NCBI RefSeq assembly: GCF_003033925.1
Contig: NZ_CP028365.1
Coordinates: 1,674,001-1,738,000, forward strand
From: Tannerella serpentiformis
GTDB taxonomy: Bacteria; Bacteroidota; Bacteroidia; Bacteroidales; Tannerellaceae
Length of the DNA: 64,000 nt
Direction of reading: 5' to 3'
Positions 17,922-27,304 of this stretch are shown piece by piece. How positions within the stretch are numbered: position 1 is the first letter of the stretch; each line of letters opens with the position of its first letter. The notes below the pieces were generated by a model. The model was given only the letters and a program-made list of their open reading frames with translations. It did not search any database and had not been told where the DNA came from. The translations under genes were made by a program, and so were the position numbers.

Positions 17922-18770
17922 TCACCCCTTCATCAGCCCCTGTAGCTTCGGGTCGGCTTTGATGCGGGCGATTTCGGAGTCTACGAGCGAGAGGACTTCC
18001 TGCTTGATTTGGCGATAGTTCGCGTCGATGGAGACTTTCAGCGTGTCGTTACCTGCAGCGTCGCGGAAGTCAGCGATGATAGGAATCGGGCGGTAAGACT
18101 TCATCTCAGCGGACACTTGGGCGGTATCGACCACAATCTCCGCGTGGAAGATCTTCTGCTCGATCCGTTCGTCGAAGTTGTCGGACACGGCGCCGACAAA
18201 CATGCCCTGCGTCAGGTTGCTGATCTTCGACGCCGGAATCCTGTCCATTTGCGTGTTGATGGAGGTAGAAACGTCCTGCCGATTGATGGAGACGGACTGC
18301 CTTCTTTGCAGGACTTTGCCGAACCGTTCGGAGAGCGTCTTGGCAGTTTCTCCCACCACCTGCCCCGAAAACACATTCCCGACCGTGTTCTGAATCACCC
18401 GACTTTCCTTTTCACCGTAGTCGCGCGTGAGCTGCGAGAAGTCCTGAAAACCGAGGCAGACAGCCACCTTGTTGCTACGCGCCGTGGCGATCAGGTTGTC
18501 GAGACCGCGGAAGTAGATCGTCGGTAGCTCGTCGATGATAACCGAACTTTTAAGCTGCTTCTTCTTGTTGATCAGCTTCACAATGCGGCTGTTGTATAGC
18601 CCGAGCGCGGCCGAGTAAATATTCTGTCGGTCGGGATTGTTGCCCACGACTAAGATCTTTGGCGACGCGGGATTGTTGATGTCGAGCGTGAAATCGTTGC
18701 CCGTCATCACCCAATAAAGCGCGGGCGAAATCATGCGCGAAAGCGGGATTTTGGCGCTGGCAAGTTGGCC
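17922..18770 (-). CDS. mobC: mobC coupling protein, exon 3
   Basis: 283 codons including stop. After the intron end (CCTAT at the 3' boundary) the frame continues GQLASAKIPLSRMISPALYW, with the Walker B-like SSVIIDELPTIYFRG and ARSNKVAVCLGFQDFSQL, typical of TraG/VirD4-type ATPases that pass the relaxase-DNA complex to the transfer channel. The apparent start inside the intron (18929) is an artefact: those first residues are ribozyme sequence. Joined to exons 2 and 1 it gives a 666-residue protein, the usual length of Bacteroides MobC. Confidence 0.85.
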   Translation of the reverse strand, partial: GQLASAKIPLSRMISPALYWVMTGNDFTLDINNPASPKILVVGNNPDRQNIYSAALGLYNSRIVKLINKKKQLKSSVIIDELPTIYFRGLDNLIATARSNKVAVCLGFQDFSQLTRDYGEKESRVIQNTVGNVFSGQVVGETAKTLSERFGKVLQRRQSVSINRQDVSTSINTQMDRIPASKISNLTQGMFVGAVSDNFDERIEQKIFHAEIVVDTAQVSAEMKSYRPIPIIADFRDAAGNDTLKVSIDANYRQIKQEVLSLVDSEIARIKADPKLQGLMKG

Positions 18771-21244
18771 ATAGGCTAAGCACCCGACGCCTTGCCATTT
18801 GTTACAATGGTAGGTTTCCAAGCACTCGCCTCCGAACCGTGCATACAGGTCTCCCCGTACACGGCTCTCCACCTTATCATTCAGTCTAACTTTCTCCCCG
18901 AATGTATTTCGTGATGACATGCAGAACATACTGCTAATGTTTTACGGTTACGAGAAATCATTTTGATTTCCCAATCACTTTTACCTTTCAAGTCTTTGAG
19001 GTTACGTACATGGTGCATTTCAAGATGATCTGTTGCTCCGCAGTTTTCACATACTCGTGCATTTAATCTTGCAATCAACCCATTTCTGCCACCCGTTATA
19101 GCGACTGTGTTAGGTAGTTTGTCATTCAAATAGCGGTTCGGTAGTTCCTTGCGTTTGAAACCTTTGTCGTAAAACTCACGCCTGACCTCATATCCCTTTT
19201 TATTTGTGTATGGTATGGAGAACACGCCGTTCTTCTTGTACTTCGCAATAATTTTCTTTTTTGAAGTAGTGTATTTGGCGGCGTATGTCTTGTACATACT
19301 ATACTCCATAATATGATAGAACGAGTCAATAACCGGGCTGTTGTTCGCTATCGAGTAGTAGTTATAGAACCCCATGATTTCAGCGTTATATTGGCTTATA
19401 ATCTCCAAATCATCAAGACATCTCATATATGAACGACCTTTTGGCTTCCAAACCTCTTTCCCATTTTGCTTGACAATCTTTACAGCATCATATTCAAGAA
19501 GTTTCTTCCTCATCGTCTCAGTTGTTACATATAAGACAATCTTGTGGTCTAATGACCTTGTCAAATGACCGTTCTTGTCTCTGCGTGCATCATTGGACTT
19601 TCTGCAAAAAACATCATATCCAAGAAATTTGGCATGTTTTCTTGCATTGGTAATCAGCGTTTTTTCATCAGATAGTTCCAATTTCAATTTGTCAGCCATA
19701 AATTGCTTTATGTCCTCTTTGATTTGGATGCAATCTTGTTTACTGCCAATTACCCCAATCAGAAAATCATCCGCGTATCTTACGTATTTCAGTCGTTTGA
19801 TACGATCATCCATTTCATCGGCGGCAGGATAGTTCAGTCTCTCTTTGACAATTCCTCTGATTTTAGCTAACAACAGCTGACGTGTTGTTTCATCAACTGT
19901 GTTTCGTAATTCCGCAACTAACTTGGCTTTACGTTGCCCCATACGTTTTACAATCGGATTTTCCTTGCGTCTTTTCCCCTTATTGAAGTGCTTGATGTAG
20001 GCCTTGATATACTTATCAAACTTGTCAAGGTAGATGTTAGCCAATATGGGGCTGATGATGCCACCTTGCGGAGTTCCACTGTATGATTTGTGGAATACCT
20101 GATCTTCCATATATCCTGCATTCAGGAACTTTCTGATGAGTCGAAAAAATCGCTCATCAGAGATTCTTTCTGACAGAATGGCTATCAGTATTTCGTGGTT
20201 GATGTGATCAAAGAAGCCTTTGATGTCTCCTTCAATAAACCACTTCGTACCGTTGAATGATCGTTGAATGCTTGAAAGTGCAGTTTGCGGACTTCGTTGT
20301 GGTCTGAAACCATGCGAAGTGTATTCAAAACTGCCCTCGTAAATAGCTTCTAAGATCATTCTGACAACCTCCTGAAGAAGTTTGTCCATCAATGAGGGAA
20401 TGCCCAGCGGCCTCTTCTTCCCATTTTTCTTCGGGATGTAAACTCGCTGTGAGGGTTTCGGCTGATACGTCTCATTTTTAAGCGTATCAATCAACTGCTC
20501 AATATGGGACACACTGAAGCCGTCAACGGTTTTCCCGTCAACTCCCTTTGTCATATTGCCTTGTTTGGCGTATATGTGCTGGTAGGCTATGTAGTACATC
20601 TCATCATTAAACAGTATCCGATACAAACGTTCAAACTTGTATTCCAAGTCGGAACTATGTTGCGTCAGACTGTTTAATATCTTCTCTGGATTTCTTTTCA
20701 TGTCTCTCACATTTTCCGAGATTGGACATTAAACGATAAAGCTGCTTCCCTTCGCCATGTACAAGGCTTTCCCTTGCTCAGACTACTTACGGAAGCTCTG
20801 TTGCCCTATGGGTTTACCCAGACTTAGGCAATCCCCGTTAAAGCATATAATAACTATTGGCATGATAGATTGTCGGATACGACTTTCGTCCTTTACTATG
20901 TATGTAGTTGCTCTGTGATAAGTTCTTTTGCCCAATCGACCTCCAAGGAGAAGTTGGGTATCACAGCATAACGTCTGTAACTGTCTTCCGTTAAGGCTTA
21001 ACCATCGAGCCGCTCGGACTATCGTTCAACCAGTATAGGCTTTATCCTCATATCTATCTTTTCACCTCGCCACCCGGGGCCAAGACTTGACAGTTCGTCC
21101 ACTCGTGGCTTTGCCGACATGCTACACTCCCCATCGTCTTTCGTTGAATGGATAAGTCGGCCAGAGTGATAGGTTATTATTTCAAAGAACACGAACCTAA
21201 TAGCTTGCCAAAGCTATATTTATTATATGCCCTTACGGGCGCAC
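18771..21244 (-). mobile_element. group II intron in mobC (2,474 bp)
   Basis: It starts GTGCGCC at 21244 and ends CTAT at 18771, matching the GUGYG/AY rules. A domain V-like hairpin (from GAGCCGTGTACGG, with CACGGTTC as its other arm) lies near 18815-18850, followed by a domain VI-like stem. It carries its own reverse transcriptase of a different class from the other two introns. Removal joins CAG to GGC and restores QLQGQLASAK. The 5' ribozyme part (20711-21244) holds no gene. Confidence 0.85.
18881..20710 (-). CDS. ltrA: group II intron reverse transcriptase/maturase with HNH domain
   Basis: 609 residues (start at 20710 or the Met three codons later). RT motifs are in order: KKNGKKRPLGIPSLMDKLLQ, FIEGDIKGFFDHINHEIL, GTPQGGIISPILANIYLD and the active site VRYADDFLIGVIG. 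A maturase domain and a C-terminal HNH endonuclease follow (CENCGATDHLEMHHVRNL then VCSACHHEIHSG). All catalytic residues seem present, so the intron may still splice and retrohome. The N-terminus (LEYKFERLYRILFNDEMY) differs from the other two intron proteins. Confidence 0.9.
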   Translation of the reverse strand: MRDMKRNPEKILNSLTQHSSDLEYKFERLYRILFNDEMYYIAYQHIYAKQGNMTKGVDGKTVDGFSVSHIEQLIDTLKNETYQPKPSQRVYIPKKNGKKRPLGIPSLMDKLLQEVVRMILEAIYEGSFEYTSHGFRPQRSPQTALSSIQRSFNGTKWFIEGDIKGFFDHINHEILIAILSERISDERFFRLIRKFLNAGYMEDQVFHKSYSGTPQGGIISPILANIYLDKFDKYIKAYIKHFNKGKRRKENPIVKRMGQRKAKLVAELRNTVDETTRQLLLAKIRGIVKERLNYPAADEMDDRIKRLKYVRYADDFLIGVIGSKQDCIQIKEDIKQFMADKLKLELSDEKTLITNARKHAKFLGYDVFCRKSNDARRDKNGHLTRSLDHKIVLYVTTETMRKKLLEYDAVKIVKQNGKEVWKPKGRSYMRCLDDLEIISQYNAEIMGFYNYYSIANNSPVIDSFYHIMEYSMYKTYAAKYTTSKKKIIAKYKKNGVFSIPYTNKKGYEVRREFYDKGFKRKELPNRYLNDKLPNTVAITGGRNGLIARLNARVCENCGATDHLEMHHVRNLKDLKGKSDWEIKMISRNRKTLAVCSACHHEIHSGRKLD

Positions 21245-21478
21245 CTGGAGCTGCTCCTGAGCGCCGCCTTCCCACGCGTCCATAAAGGGCGAGAGGTAGT
21301 TGGCGAGTTCGTCGTAAGCCGTCAGGATTGGGAAAATCTGCGCGTAGGGACGGTTCAGAAATTCGACCGCATGTGGGAAAGTACAATAGCGTCCGCCCTC
21401 GTAAATTCTCAGGAACCAAATGATGGCCGCCAGCAGGATAATCGGTGACTCGACGAAGAAATCGCCTTGCTTTTGCAC
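21245..21478 (-). CDS. mobC: mobC coupling protein, exon 2
   Basis: Exactly 78 codons, from VQKQGDFFVESPIILLAAII to GGAQEQLQ. Both ends fall on codon boundaries and both neighbouring introns have consensus ends, so the exon is defined by protein continuity on each side. It covers the all-alpha domain region of the TraG-like ATPase (FPHAVEFLNRPYAQIFPI). As genomic DNA it looks like a short ORF fused to intron sequence (21233-21595). Confidence 0.85.
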
Positions 21479-23893
21479 ATCGGGTAAGGCGGGGACATTG
21501 CTGCCCCTTTCTCCCCTAAGAACCGTACGTGAGAGTTTCCCCTCATACGGCTCAAGCAACTCATAACTTCTATTTGTACATAGAAATCGGCTCATACTTG
21601 CAACTTTTGCGTTTACTTCTCAAATAACAGGTATTGTGTACAAGTTCGCGAACAATCTTCCCGTCAATCACTTTTTCATTGACATTCCATGCTTTTGTTC
21701 GGTCGATGGGCTTGCCACAAAGCGGACATGTCCGTCCCTGTTTGTTCCATAAACATAGGAGAGACTTCCTCCCTTTCAGCGTTTCAAGCATCAACTGCGT
21801 TTCGCGTTTTTGGAAGTACAAGTCATACTCTGGGTCAAACGGATTTGCGTCGCCCTTGATTTGCTTGTACTCCGTGTAGTGGACATCGGCAAGTCGTTTG
21901 AGGGCGAGATAGTCCTCATGACCTTTCTTTCCTTTATATACTACAGCGAAAGTCCATTTCCTGCCACGGAGATTGTGCCAATATTTGTCGTTGACCCAAG
22001 TCCTTTTCTTCTTTGGGTGTCGGCGCAAGGCCCATTTCCTCGTAACGTTAAAAATGTGATAGTCACAGTTGTGGAAAGCTTCGGTTGATGCACCATAGCG
22101 ATAATAATTGCCCCATCCCGTGACGATTGGGTTGAGCATTCTTATCAGCGACTCTTGCTTGCACATCCGATGCCGTCTCACGACCTCACTTATCTTCGCC
22201 CTAAAGCGTTTTTGTGCTCTCTTTGACGGTGACGTGTACAACCTCTTGTGGAACTTACGGATGTTGAATCCGAGAAAATCGAAGCCGTCCTGGATGTGCG
22301 TGATGGTGGTCTTTTCATCGGAAAGTGTCAGTCCACGCTCCTTTAAGAAATCAACCACCAACGGTTTGACCTCGTTCTCCAAGAGTTCCTTGCTGTAGCC
22401 TGTGATGATGAAATCGTCCGCATAACGTACAAGATTCACCTTGTAGCGGAAAGTCTTGTAGTTGATGAAACGTCTCTTGAATCTCTCAGCCAACAGCGTC
22501 TGAAGTCCGTCAAGTGTCATGTTCGCAAGCGTGGGCGATATAATACCGCCCTGTGGTGTCCCCTCTTCCGTCGGGTATAGACCACCTTTGAAGACAAAAC
22601 CACATTTTAGCCATTTGGCAAGAATCCCCTTATCCATAGGGATGTGGGATAGCAGCCAGTCGTGGCTGATATGGTCGAAGCAGCCCTTTATATCTCCCTC
22701 CAGAATCCATTCGGGGGAGTGCTGACGGTTAAGAACGGTATCAATCTGTCGAATAGCGTCCATCGTCCTACGTTTCTTTCGGAAGCCGTAGGAGAATCTG
22801 TCGCCCGTCGTTTCAGCGATTGGTTCAAGTGCCATCAGATATAAGGCTTGCATAGCCCTGTCTTTCATCGTTGGAATTCCCAACGGTCTGAGTTTACCGT
22901 TGCTTTTCTTGATGCAAACCCGTCTCAGCGGTTGTGGTTTATAGCCGCGTCTGCGGAGTTCGCTTATTGCTTTGAATTTCCGCTTGGGGGAATCCCAAAG
23001 GGTCTTGTCAACCCCCGAGGTGTTCTTTCCCTTGTTGGAAGTAACTCGCTTTACTGCCAAAGCCTTGGCATAAAAGGAGTGAGTAAGCAGCCACTGCAAG
23101 GCTTTCACCTTGTTATGCCTGCCTTCTTTCTGAGCCTTTACAATACGCGCTTGTAGCTTTTGGACATACTGCTCGCACCTGAGCCAGTCCATACTGCCCC
23201 AAGTGCTTGGCCTGCTGTCAGTAGGCGCACACGATTTCTTGTTGTTCTCGTTCATTTGCAATTCTACTTTGAAAAGTTCTGAAAGCTCTCTTGTAAAGAG
23301 TTACCTCACACGGAAGTCTGCCCGCTTTCGCGTCGGATGATGTCGTCTCTGCCACACGTAACCGAGGCTTAATCCGTATCCACTCCATTACAGAGCGGCA
23401 TTCGCTTTTTCCGTCATCTTATACCTGCACCCCATTTCGGTTCGCCTTACGGTTCACTTACCTGCCCAAAGCAGGAGAGATACAGGCTTGCCACGTTCCA
23501 CATAGATAACTGTACGAGTAGGTTAGGTTCTGTCAATCCACCGGCAGTGCTTATGTCCGTGTAACCCCAAATTGGGCAAGGGTTATCCGACTGCTTACCA
23601 TTTTGGTGAGAGCCCAGCATCTTTGGCTCCTTCAAACCTCACGATGGCTGTAAACAGTTCGCATGTGCTAACCATACTACTCAGCCAAGCCACTCGGCGG
23701 CACGATACTAACCGCCCTTGACGTCCCCTCACGGTTCTGTCTCATCCTTTTGGGAAAGTGTACCTTGTCCGATAGGCTCAACACACCATATCGCTATTGG
23801 TGCATCCTATCGTAGGCTACCGCTGACGGAACAGCGGGCTAAAACTGTCTCATATGACATCTTAGCAATTATCTATGTGACTTCGTGTCACAC
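21479..23893 (-). mobile_element. group II intron in mobC (2,415 bp)
   Basis: 5' end GTGTGAC at 23893, 3' end CCCGAT at 21479. Domain V begins GAGCCGTATGAGGGGAAAC and is identical to that of the intron in traG; domain VI follows with a bulged A seven bases before the 3' end. Removal joins TGG to GTG and restores NLNKTWVQKQGDFF. The 5' ribozyme part occupies 23262-23893 without a gene. Confidence 0.88.
21570..23261 (-). CDS. ltrA: group II intron reverse transcriptase/maturase
   Basis: 563 residues. RT motifs KKSNGKLRPLGIPTMKDRAM, WILEGDIKGCFDHISHDWLL, EEGTPQGGIISPTLANMTLD and VRYADDFIITGYS are intact, followed by a maturase domain (LNPIVTGWGNYYRYGAS) and an HNH-like zinc segment (CPLCGKPIDRTKAW then HNTCYLRSKR). 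It is closely similar to the protein of the traG intron, so these two introns are sister copies, while the other mobC intron is of another lineage. Confidence 0.9.
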   Translation of the reverse strand: MQMNENNKKSCAPTDSRPSTWGSMDWLRCEQYVQKLQARIVKAQKEGRHNKVKALQWLLTHSFYAKALAVKRVTSNKGKNTSGVDKTLWDSPKRKFKAISELRRRGYKPQPLRRVCIKKSNGKLRPLGIPTMKDRAMQALYLMALEPIAETTGDRFSYGFRKKRRTMDAIRQIDTVLNRQHSPEWILEGDIKGCFDHISHDWLLSHIPMDKGILAKWLKCGFVFKGGLYPTEEGTPQGGIISPTLANMTLDGLQTLLAERFKRRFINYKTFRYKVNLVRYADDFIITGYSKELLENEVKPLVVDFLKERGLTLSDEKTTITHIQDGFDFLGFNIRKFHKRLYTSPSKRAQKRFRAKISEVVRRHRMCKQESLIRMLNPIVTGWGNYYRYGASTEAFHNCDYHIFNVTRKWALRRHPKKKRTWVNDKYWHNLRGRKWTFAVVYKGKKGHEDYLALKRLADVHYTEYKQIKGDANPFDPEYDLYFQKRETQLMLETLKGRKSLLCLWNKQGRTCPLCGKPIDRTKAWNVNEKVIDGKIVRELVHNTCYLRSKRKSCKYEPISMYK

Positions 23894-24811
23894 CCACGTT
23901 TTGTTCAAATTGAGCATGATGGTGTAGGCTGCTTCATAGGCGTCGGAGATGTCTGTCATAAAGTCAGGATGGATCGGATTGCAACGGTGTGAGCGGCGTG
24001 GATCGTCGAAGTTGATGACGAAAAACTGCGGCTTGACGGGGTACGCATCGAGGTGCTGGCGCAGATGGTTGTAAGCGATTTCAGACAGGTCAGGATATTT
24101 ATAATCATAGACATACATCGCGAATGCCTTCTCGATCTGCTGCTTGATGTAGTTGTTTATGATGGCGTACGACTTGCCCGATCCGGGTGTGCCGAGCACC
24201 ATCGTGGCGCGAAACGGATTGACGACATTGATCCATCCGGACTGCCATTTTTTCCGATAATAGAAACGCGTTGGGAGGTTGACGGAGTACGCGTTCGTCA
24301 TCAGGCGAGTCTCCTGCATGAAACTTTCGTTCTCCACATTGAAGACGTCGTCCATGAGGTTGTTCTTCAGCAGGCGACTCGCCCACGAGCCGGCCATGAG
24401 CAGGCAGACGAAGCCGGCGGCGAGGGTCGTGAGATACAGCCCGGCGCACGCGTCCGTTCCGATCGGCAGGCGGAGCGTCCAGCCGTTTAGGAAGAACAAC
24501 AGGGTGCCCGCGACGGCGACAGCCCCGACGCGCGGCCAGGTGATCCGCTCCGTTCGGACGCCCTTCGTACCGAGGCAGGAGAGTGACAAAAAGACAGTGG
24601 CAAAGAGCTTCGTCCACAGCGGCGAGGCGAACAGCCCGGTGGAACGGTCGAAGTTCAGCAGGATAGTGTCGACGACCGCAAGCGTGAGCTGCCGGTCGCG
24701 GAAGGCCGCGTAGCAGAACCAGTACGCGTGCATGGCGGTAAAAAGGATTGCGATCGCTCGCATGAGGTCCATCGTCTTGGCGAGGCCTCTCAAATCATCT
24801 TCGTTTTGCAT
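23894..24811 (-). CDS. mobC: mobC coupling protein, exon 1
   Basis: 306 codons ending ...LNLNKTW at the intron. It holds the N-terminal membrane anchor (several hydrophobic segments between residues 18 and 145) and the Walker A motif GTPGSGKS at residues 207-214. This is the type IV coupling protein of the CTnDOT class, which links relaxase and mating channel at the inner membrane. It is read from mobB through array D. In unspliced form the product would stop after one more codon (V), so mobilization depends on two splicing events. Confidence 0.88.
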
Positions 24812-24908
24812 GGGGTGTTGGTGTGAATTTGTTTGGTATTCTATTGATTCTAAGTGTTTTATGAATGGTCTCCTTCTTAAAAAGGAAGGCTAAACTCTGG
24901 AGGGTTTA

Positions 24909-25113
24909 GTGCTCCGACGAGCGTCGAAGGGCAAAACCCTCAGGGTTCAGTGCTCCGACGACCGTCGAAGGGCAAAACTCTCAGGGTTCAGTGCTCCGAC
25001 GACCGTCGAAGGGCAAAATCCTCAGGGTTCAGTGCTCCGACGACCGTCGAAGAGCAAAACCCTCAGGGTTCAGTGCTCCGACGACCGTCGAAGGGCAGAA
25101 TCCTCCGGGGTTC
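24909..25113. repeat. tandem array D, 41-bp period
   Basis: GTGCTCCGACGA starts at 24909, 24950, 24991, 25032 and 25073, exactly 41 bp apart. Each unit has two dyads, CGACG-N2-CGTCG and AACCCT-C-AGGGTT (variants in some units). The array lies between the mobB stop and the mobC start. Confidence 0.9.
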
Positions 25114-25120
25114 AGGCTTG

Positions 25121-26361
25121 CTACCGCAGTTTGCGGCGTAAGCGCACGCGGGCGCAGTTCCTCAGCCGACGTTGGAAGGCCAATTCTCGGAGGTCGGCGC
25201 CATGCACCTGCAAACTGAGATCGATCTCCGTCAGGGGCATGTCGTTCGGACTTTCTGTCAGTTCGTCCACCACAGCCCCCCGTTCTTCTCTCTCTTTTGG
25301 CCAGCCTTCATCTATGAACGGATTCGCGCCGCCCGCGAAATAGGCATTGAACACATTCGCCGCAAAGCCCTTTCCGAGGCGCGAACCGTTGACTGCGATT
25401 CCGTTCGCATCGTCGATAAACGTGATGCCGTACAGGCGTCCAGCAGCGTTGATTCGGGTCACGGTCTCGATGCCGTGCCCACGCATGCGGTCGATGAACG
25501 CCGCACGGTCGGGCGAGGTCTGCATCACGTCGGCAATCGCACGTCGGATCACCACAGACCGCTCTCGGACAACGCCTTTCGACTGCTCAAAGTGGCGACG
25601 AAGCGCCGCGTAACTGACCTGCCTACCGATCTCGGAGGCCTTACTCGGCGTGCAGATCTTGTGTCCGTCGGCATCGGTTGCCGCGTAGACGATCCCATCG
25701 AAGGGTCTACCCTTCCGCTCCGTTTTGACCTCCTCGGCCGTCACGCGGAAGCGCGCAAGCAGCAGATTCATCTCCCCGACGGACTGGAACGCGTACCGCC
25801 CGAGCACGTGCTCTACAGCGGCCGCAACCTGCCGCTTGATGTTCCCTGCATTAATGTCGACAGTTGACGGTTTGACAGAAACGTCCGCCTTCTTTTGGCT
25901 GTGGCCGCTCGGGATTAGGCCATACTTCCGTTCCAATGCGTCAGTGATTCGCTTGCTGCGCCGCCGCTCGAAACGGTCGCCGATCTTTCGCCCCTCGCTG
26001 TCCACGCGCAGCGAAACAATGTGGATGTGCTCGCGGGGTATGTCATTATGGCGGAAAACGATGTACGGCTGGGCACCGTACCCGAGCGCCTCCATGTACT
26101 CGGCGGCAATTCGCGAGAGCGTCTCATCCGATAGCTTTTCGTCCGGGTGCGGATTGAGCGAGCAATGGAAGACCGTCTTCTTTGTGCGGCACCGCTCCGG
26201 GATCGTCCGCAGCATGTCGGCGAGCACCTGTGCACGGCTATATCTCCCGTTCCGATCTTGAAAAAGCCCTTGCACAAGCAGCACGGAGGCCTCGTGTTTC
26301 TCCACCTTTTTGAAGCTAACGTCGCAGCGAGGCTGTTGGAGGACGAAATCTTGGCAATCAT
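25121..26361 (-). CDS. mobB: MobB relaxase, frameshifted near the N-terminus
   Basis: Relaxase that nicks oriT and pilots the strand. The main frame (GTG at 26305) has FHCSLNPHPDEKLSDETLS and the metal-binding HNDIPREHIHIVSLRVD motif, followed by KYGLIPSGH. The first residues MIAKISSSNSL are read from the ATG at 26361 in another frame; this ATG overlaps mobA by four bases (ATGA), so it is the ancestral start, and one base has been lost or gained near 26320. Either the GTG is used, giving 394 residues without the catalytic-Tyr-type N-terminus, or the gene is inactive. A sequencing error is possible. C-terminal remnants recur at 43500. Confidence 0.75.
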
Positions 26362-26738
26362 CGGCTGCGAAAGTCTATGGTCAGGCGGACGGCCTCTTCC
26401 AGCAAGAGGACGATTCGGGCAGAGTAACGCTCCAATCTTTCGAGCAGCACGCTTGCTACTTGGTTAGAATGGTACGAGTTGATAGCGCGGACGGCCTGAT
26501 TGTACAGCACGCCGATTTTGTGGATTTGCGCTGTCAATTCGGAGAGTTTGCGGTAGTAATCGACGGCTGATTTATCCACCGCGATCACCTTAAAAGGCTC
26601 CCCCAGCAAGCGTGCGCGCACGAAGTCGGACTTCGTTTTTGCGCCTGATTTTTGGAAGAGATCAATGGCTTTTCGTTGGTCTTCGGGGGCCGGCAGGCGG
26701 ACGTGCCAATTGTCCCAACGCGGGCTGTTGTCTTTCAT
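26358..26738 (-). CDS. mobA: MobA relaxosome accessory protein
   Basis: 126 residues. The N-terminal half (DNWHVRLPAPEDQRKAIDLF then GAKTKSDFVRARLLGEPFKV) is a ribbon-helix-helix-like DNA-binding segment; the C-terminal half is a helical domain (LTAQIHKIGVLYNQAVRAIN then LLERLERYSARIVLLLEEAV) of the MobC/relaxosome accessory type. It starts 14 bp from the oriT-like block and overlaps mobB by four bases. A remnant of its first 55 codons is at 43790-43940. Confidence 0.8.
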   Translation of the reverse strand: MKDNSPRWDNWHVRLPAPEDQRKAIDLFQKSGAKTKSDFVRARLLGEPFKVIAVDKSAVDYYRKLSELTAQIHKIGVLYNQAVRAINSYHSNQVASVLLERLERYSARIVLLLEEAVRLTIDFRSR

Positions 26739-26751
26739 TTCGATTGGTTTT

Positions 26752-26858
26752 TAGGTTACGACTTTGGAGTGAACCGCCCCCCCGGCCGGGGGCAAGGTTT
26801 TTCGTGGTACAAACGGCGGTTTGTGTCACAAAAACACACCTTGCCCGGCCTTTGGGCC
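26752..26858. other. oriT-like palindrome block, copy 3 (upstream of mobA)
   Basis: Outer arms GGCAAGG (26791-26797) and CCTTGCC (26839-26845) enclose a degenerate first dyad and an intact second, TTTGTGTCACAAA (26820-26832). It directly precedes mobA and lies between the divergent mob and tra operons, where transfer origins of this element family are expected. Confidence 0.55.
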
Positions 26859-26995
26859 GTATGCCAAAAGGGCAGCTCAACTCCTCAACTTTCAATTCGG
26901 CGGCAAAGCTATGCAGACTCTACAATCCGCTTGTAATAAGGGCTGTTTGAACTTCTTCCCGCGATTTCCCGCTGTATCCTTGAGGGGTCGGGCGT

Positions 26996-27239
26996 GACTG
27001 ACCTACCGACTTACTTCGCCCCGGACTTACTGACTAACCGACTGACTTAGTGACTGACTGGCGGACTCAATGACCGACCGACTCAGTGATTGACTTATTG
27101 ACCTGCTGACTCGATGACTTATTGACCTATCGACCTATTGATTCAGTGACTGACTTATTGACCGACTGACGGGCTCACAGACCTATCGACCTACTGACTT
27201 GGTGACCGACTCATTGACCAACCAACCTATCGACCGACC
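26996..27239. repeat. 244-bp stretch of 61 in-phase 4-bp words, mostly GACY
   Basis: From 26996 to 27239 the sequence can be cut into 61 consecutive 4-bp words without a phase break. More than half are GACT or GACC, often alternating with TATT, TATC, TACT, CAGT or AACC. It lies between mobA and traA, ahead of traA by 65 bp. Few such slippage tracts stay in phase that long with interruptions; an iteron-like or DNA-bending role is conceivable. Confidence 0.75.
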
Positions 27240-27304
27240 ACAACGAGCTATGTCAGTCGATAAGTCGAAGCCTCACACAAGTAACACCCTATACCTTTAT
27301 ATAT

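Noticed and set aside
18771-18929. Start of a 335-residue coupling protein inside the intron
   Set aside because: The first 52 codons are group II intron domain V/VI sequence; the true frame comes from exon 2 by splicing.
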